Below, in pieces: positions 59,160-64,000 of a stretch of DNA of 64,000 bases. The notes beneath the pieces were generated by a model, which was not told the DNA's origin, ran no database searches, and saw nothing but the letters and a program-made list of their open reading frames with translations. The stretch is from NCBI GenBank assembly GCA_003008705.1, contig PDUO01000016.1:869975-933974 (forward strand), in the 5' to 3' direction. A program made the position numbers and the translations under genes. How positions within the stretch are numbered: the stretch's first letter is position 1; every line of letters starts with the position of its first letter. Source of the stretch: Pezicula radicicola. Its lineage: Eukaryota > Ascomycota > Leotiomycetes > Helotiales > Dermateaceae.

Positions 59160-61014
59160 ATGGGATCACTCTTCGAACAACCTCGGAACGCCGGGACTCT
59201 GTGTAAGCCTACCGTCTTGAGCTTGGAATTATTAAATGCTAACCTCTGTTAGTCCTCGGCGGTCAAAAGATCAGTGGTGCTGATATTCGAGACCAGAATG
59301 GTAATGCTGTTCTATCCATCATATCGAGAACTTCTTGCTGATTCCTTAAAAGTCCTGGCCACGCAGGCTATTGCCAATGTAGTAAAGAGCTCTTTCGGCC
59401 CTAGTGGCCTAGACAAGATGATGGTCGACGATATAGGAGTAAGCTGCCAGCAACACAATGGAGGACCCTTCTAACGATTTGTAGGACGTTACTGTGACGA
59501 ACGATGGCGCAACTATCCTCTCTCTTTTGGACGTCGAACACCCAGCTGGAAAGATTTTGGTCGAGCTGGCACATCAACAAGATAAGGAAGTTGGAGATGG
59601 AACAACATCTGTAGTCATAATTGCAGCTGAGCTGTTACGAAGAGCCAACGAACTGATGAAGAACCGGATTCATCCAACAACGATTATTACCGGCTACCGT
59701 TTAGCACTTCGCGAAGCTGTCAAGTATATGCACGAGAACATTAGCGTTAAGGTTGACACACTGGGCCGAGAGTCTCTAATCAACATTGCAAAGACGTCTA
59801 TGTCTAGCAAGATCATCGGGTCAGATTCGGATTTCTTTGCGAATATGGTTGTAGATGCTATGCAAGCAGTCAAATCAACCAACAACCGACAGGAAACAAA
59901 ATACCCAGTTAAGGCAGTCAACATTCTCAAGGCACATGGAAAAGGAGCTTTAGAATCAATCTTGGTCAAGGGCTACGCACTGAATTGCACTGTCGCATCA
60001 CAAGCGATGAAGACGAGAATCACGGATGCAAAGATCGCTGTCTTGGACATGAATTTGCAGAAGGAGAGAATGAAACTCGGTGTGCACATAACAGTCGACG
60101 ACCCAACACAGTTGGAAGAAATTCGAAAACGCGAGGCTGGAATAGTGATGGACCGAGTGGAGATGATCCTCAAATCAGGGGCGAATGTTGTTTTTACGAC
60201 GAAGGGTATCGATGATCTGGTTCTGAAGCTGTTTATTGAGAAGGGAGCCATGGGTGTACGGAGATGCAAGAAGGAAGATTTGAGGAGAATAGCCAAGGCG
60301 ACTGGTGCTACTCTCATCAGCTCCTTATCCGACCTCAATGGTGACGAGAAGTTCGATGCATCCTCTTTAGGTCATGCTGAGGAAGTTGTTCAGGAGAGAA
60401 TATCCGACGATGAGTGTATATTGATCAAGGGTACAAAGGTCCACAGCTCAGCATCCATCATCCTCAGAGGTGCCAACGACTTCCAGCTCGATGAGATGGA
60501 GCGATCAGTCCACGACTCACTTTGTGCTGTCAAGAGAACTCTTGAAAGTGGCAGTATAGTTCCAGGTGGTGGAGCAGTCGAGACAGCCCTCCACATCTAC
60601 CTCGAAGAGTTTGCTGGAACTGTTGGCTCCCGCGAACAACTTGCTATTGGCGAATTCGCCCAATCCCTCCTCATCATCCCAAAAACTCTCGCTGTCAACG
60701 CCGCCAAGGACTCATCAGAACTTGTAGCTCAACTGCGTTCCCGACATGCCCTCTCCCAACGAACTCAAGATGGCGATGGCACTCAAGACGAGAAGACCGT
60801 TGCTAGAAAGAAGAACTATAAGAACTACGGTCTTGATCTGACTGATGGAAAGGTTAGAGATCAAATCAAGGCTGGTGTGTTGGAGCCTAGTATGAGCAAG
60901 ATTAAGCAGCTGAAGTCGGCGGTGGAGGCTTGCATTTCTATTATGCGCATAGACACTCTTATTAAGCTCGATCCAGAGCAGAGAGGTGAGCAGGATGATG
61001 GTCATGGTCATTGA
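59160..61014 (+). CDS. TCP1: T-complex protein 1 subunit alpha (CCT1)
   Basis: Four exons, 59160..59202, 59253..59300, 59353..59438 and 59485..61014, give 568 residues. The first three exons (43, 48 and 86 nt) were joined by frame: [70 protein letters not shown]. Then [39 protein letters not shown] (ATP-binding and hydrolysis), [40 protein letters not shown] and [17 protein letters not shown]. It is one of eight subunits of the cytosolic chaperonin folding actin and tubulin. The three short 5' exons are typical of fungal CCT genes. The last residues GEQDDGHGH are variable in the family. Confidence 0.96.
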
Positions 61015-61847
61015 TGATACTCTGTGGAAATTGGTAAACTTCATGACTGTAATATTACGGATAAATAAATAGACCTTGTCTGTACTCATTCCCTAAATTA
61101 TTGAGTGGCTACCACCTAATACTAAGAATGACTACTTAGCTAAAAGTCCTTCATCTAAGTTGGCACCTAAGGACTTAGTTAGGACTTTGGTACAGCAAAG
61201 TGAAGAGTGAATTAACTGTAGGCGCTAAAAAGTCCTTAAGTCCTTTAACTAGAATTCGCCTCCTAGTGTTATGCAACTCGGCAACTCAAATTCAACACTT
61301 GCAATTACCTCTATTATATAATACAACTAAGGAACAATCTGATATCTAATGGATTATTGAGCAAACTGAAAGCATAGCGTATAACTAATATTCGTTCTAG
61401 ACCTCCCTTATGTTGGTTTTACTAAGTACTGCAATAAGACACCTAGTGAGAGAAGCAAATATTGGTATCTAAACTGGAATGTTTTCTTTGAGAATTCAGT
61501 CTACTTATTCTATCTGCTAGCAAGTCGTATAGAATATTTTATGCCTCAGTGCTAGTTGCTGGTAGATTTTCTTGTGGTTAGGAACACAGGTTCTATTCTG
61601 GCACTGATAACCTTGAATAGCTCCACGTAAACTGAAATAGTGGCCTATTCGTCGGTTTCTAAAAGTTGTTAATCTGTCTGGTATAATATCGTTTAGAGAC
61701 TTGCAAGATTATTTGAAAAGGTTTTTGACGATTTTGTACAACGGCCATCATCTACCCCTTCTAATAAGCCGCACTCCTTCTAATCATATCTTCCATCGAA
61801 ACAAACGAGAATCTTCCCCATCCCCAAGCCCTTCATTCTTACATAGC
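61015..61847. other. Convergent AT-rich intergenic region with inverted motif
   Basis: 833 bp with no gene. Between 61139 and 61252, AAGTCCTT-type units occur three times, with AAGGACTT-type units in reverse orientation between them, giving an imperfect inverted repeat of about 20 bp. Confidence 0.5.
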
Positions 61848-62809
61848 TTAACCAATAACCAAAGTCTCGTCCTCTGGGAAATCATATTCGGGAATCTCGA
61901 GGTTCAGTGGTGCAGGCCCTCTTCTTATGCGTCCAGAAATATCGTAGTGGGAACCGTGGCATGGGCAGAACCATCCTCCGTAATCACCAGCCTCACCAAT
62001 TGGTACACATCCCAAATGTGTGCAGACACCTAAACGCAATCCTCGTTAGCAAAATGTGACTTGCCAAACAGCTTAGAACGAAAACTTGAAAAGCTGTACA
62101 TACCAACCATGACCAACCACTCCGGCTTCTTAACACGGTCCTCATCCTTCTGGGGATCCCGCAGAGTTTCAACCTTGACGTTCTCAGCCTCCTTGATCTC
62201 GTCACTTGTACGGTGGCGGACGAAGACTGGCTTTCCTCTCCACTTGATAATGACCTAAATCCCAATTAGTATCGCCTCGGTCAGGCCATACAGTATGCCA
62301 CGTACGTTCTTGCCCTCGGGAATCGTCGATAGATCAACCTCGACCTTAGCCATAGCCAAGACATCTGCGGATGCGGACATGTTGACAAGGAAATCTGCAG
62401 GCACGCAACCATCAGCTTTGCATCCCAATTGAGCTCCATCCAGTCTTCATATATATATTCCCTTCGTTCACCCCTCCATATCCAATGCATCGGAACCCTC
62501 AAACGTACCTTGAACAGTGGCCTTTGCTCCCGCCGCAGTCAAAGCACCCATGGTACCAACCATAAAGTACTGGAAAACCAAATTGCTGGTCGTGCTCTGC
62601 TTGCTCCTGTAATGGCTGAAATCGGGGATCTTGCTGGTCTTGTCGCCACCCATGCCCTTGAAGGGCGACTCGAAGGAGCTGGTTGTCTCTGTCGCCGCGG
62701 TGGCTCGGGATTTGCTGGACGAGGTGCTAAGGGCGCGGACGGGGAGGGCTGCGGATGTACGTGGAACGCTGCGCAGCAGGGTGCGCGAGGCAGTGGTGAG
62801 GGAGGCCAT
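61848..62809 (-). CDS. RIP1: Rieske iron-sulfur subunit of complex III
   Basis: Four exons, 62809..62509, 62394..62306, 62254..62104 and 62029..61848, give 240 residues. The presequence [20 protein letters not shown] leads into [20 protein letters not shown], the transmembrane helix [20 protein letters not shown], the hinge ([20 protein letters not shown]) and the head domain: [26 protein letters not shown] and CPCHGSHYD, which bind the 2Fe-2S cluster through two Cys and two His, with a disulfide from the other two Cys. It ends PEDETLVIG. It transfers electrons from ubiquinol to cytochrome c1. All joins preserve the motifs; one intron carries an ATACTAATT branch. Confidence 0.97.
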
Positions 62810-63459
62810 TGTGAAGAGGGACGGGGGTTGTGTGGTGGTTCAATTGAGAGAGCAGGGAATTGATGAGTTGAGGTGAGGTGAACGACAATGATTCTCAAAA
62901 GAATCCGGCCTAATAATTCAGATGCGTTGATTGGTTGCCGGAATAGCTTGGATTGAATCACATGACCGTTGGCCAGAATGACTTTCCGACTCATGCCGAG
63001 ACTCGAAAACACATCGAGCACCAGGAGAGTCGCATCGAGAAAGCAACAACCGACACCATCTCCAAATTGGTGAGATATAATCGTAAATTCTTTTACGCGT
63101 CACAATTCTTTCAGATTGACGGCTATCCGGGAAAAATAGTTCTCGTACTTTGTACTCGATACCTCGTGCAGATCTTTTATTATGGTGTGCTTTTCTATCT
63201 GCCGTAAAGAAGACAGCCTATGGGGGAAATGGCTGCTCAGCTAGCATAGGTACCTAGAGATAGTAAGCAGCAGGCATCCCCGTTGAGTCGGGTATTCCAG
63301 ATTGCCGACTCCTATCAACACCGAATATATATATATATCTCCTGTCCTACCAGAGTTCTCTGTCTCTTCTCATTATTTTATCTAATACTGCGCAGGGGTC
63401 ACTATTGAGCATCAAAGACTTTCTCAAAACTGATACCGCCGGTCGTTGACGTCTCAGCC
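62810..63459. promoter_or_regulatory. Divergent intergenic region, RIP1 and GS-like promoters
   Basis: 650 bp with no supported gene. An (AT)7 microsatellite at 63325..63338 lies about 120 bp before the GS-like start and could serve as a TATA element. Confidence 0.4.
63325..63338. repeat. (AT)7 microsatellite
   Basis: Seven AT units in a row upstream of the glutamine-synthetase-like gene. Confidence 0.8.
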
Positions 63460-64000
63460 ATGACTTTAACTCCAGACTCTGAAGGTGCAGACAACACAAA
63501 GCTCAAGATTGTCCAGGAGTTTCTTCGCGAGAACCCATCTATTCAATATATCCGTTTCCAATGGCTAGATTATACTGGAGTTGTCACTTGTCGTGTGGTC
63601 ACTAAGTCCTACTGCCTCAAACTTGCGAAGGAGAATGGGTCGCTTCATCTCCCATCGCCTATGTTGACTACAATATCCCTCGACACCTCGATAGCCTTGG
63701 AGGATATCGAAGCCGGAGAGGACCAAATATGGCCTGATTGGTCAACCCTAGTCCCTTGCTATTACCAGAGTGGACACGCGCAAGTAATGTGTTTCGTAGA
63801 AGAAGGAGGTGCTACTGGTTTGGGCTTCCTTCGGTGCCCAAGATATCGGTTGAAAGACCTGGTGAGCAAAGCCAAGGCGGCTTATAATCTCGAATTCCTG
63901 GTCGGCATGGAGATTGAGTTTTACATTTTACCATCCAAAGATGGGACCAATCCCGTCGAAATGGTCATCAACCCTTTTTCAACGGCTAGCCTTCGGAACC
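63460..64000 (+). CDS. Glutamine-synthetase-family protein, 3' end outside window
   Basis: An open frame from the ATG at 63460 to the window end, about 180 residues, without an intron. IQYIRFQWLDYTGVVTCRVV and LKLAKENGSLHLPSPMLTTI correspond to the N-terminal beta-grasp domain of GlnA-type enzymes, and EFLVGMEIEFYILPSKDG is the start of the catalytic domain, with the Glu-x-Glu metal ligands. The spacing and the WPDWSTLVPCYYQSGHAQVM segment fit the FluG/GS-like group of fungi rather than the short eukaryotic glutamine synthetase GSII. Likely a gamma-glutamyl ligase; whether it makes glutamine or acts on polyamines or other amines cannot be seen. The rest of the gene is beyond the edge. Confidence 0.85.
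   Translation, partial: MTLTPDSEGADNTKLKIVQEFLRENPSIQYIRFQWLDYTGVVTCRVVTKSYCLKLAKENGSLHLPSPMLTTISLDTSIALEDIEAGEDQIWPDWSTLVPCYYQSGHAQVMCFVEEGGATGLGFLRCPRYRLKDLVSKAKAAYNLEFLVGMEIEFYILPSKDGTNPVEMVINPFSTASLRN

Overview
The window reads as nuclear DNA of a filamentous ascomycete (Pezizomycotina). Nearly every gene is split by short GT-AG introns of about 45 to 130 nt, most with a CTAAC/CTGAC-like branch site just before the acceptor. Gene density is about one gene per 2.3 kb and products match fungal families such as Atp19, Afg1, Hos3, Alg3 and Pkc1. A Leotiomycetes-like species is my guess from general appearance only. No prokaryotic, viral, CRISPR or secondary-metabolite cluster signature was found. 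Exon joins were worked out by hand from reading frame and splice signals. There are 28 protein-coding genes (two cut by the window edges) and one tRNA gene.

Layout. 0-4.2 kb: MTP18-like mitochondrial fission protein (partial), divergent from ATP synthase subunit k, then an SMP-30/gluconolactonase-like enzyme. 5-11 kb (minus strand): Afg1-type mitochondrial ATPase, an R3H protein and a secreted M28 aminopeptidase. 12-20 kb (plus strand): a DUF1774-like membrane protein, an AcpS-type phosphopantetheinyl transferase fused to an RRM-like domain, an intron-bearing tRNA-Arg(CCU), histidinol phosphatase and an aldo/keto reductase. 20-28.5 kb (minus strand): an MFS transporter, a Hos3-type deacetylase with a long tail, and queuine tRNA-ribosyltransferase. 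28.5-37 kb: gene-poor, holding only a 2EXR-domain gene and a WW-repeat protein with an orphan reading frame after it. 37-41 kb: a mitochondrial coiled-coil protein, Alg3 tail to tail with an EIF1AD-like protein, and an uncharacterised tail-anchored-looking protein. 41.7-45.9 kb: a 1376-residue protein with a cysteine version of a chymotrypsin-like active site. 47-64 kb: a Bsc6-like MFS transporter, branched-chain-type acyl-CoA dehydrogenase, protein kinase C, prolyl-tRNA synthetase, CCT/TCP-1 alpha, the Rieske protein and a partial glutamine-synthetase-like gene.

Functional picture. Most genes are unrelated housekeeping genes. Mitochondrial functions are frequent (MTP18, Atp19, Afg1, AcpS, acyl-CoA dehydrogenase, Rieske, the 160-residue protein). 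There is no obvious operon-like pathway. The parts most worth a second look are the AcpS-RRM fusion, the divergent pair at 40.2-45.9 kb (membrane-tail protein and protease-like protein), the WW protein that carries its own PPxY ligand and a myristoylation-type N terminus, and the short orphan coding stretch at 35.0 kb.
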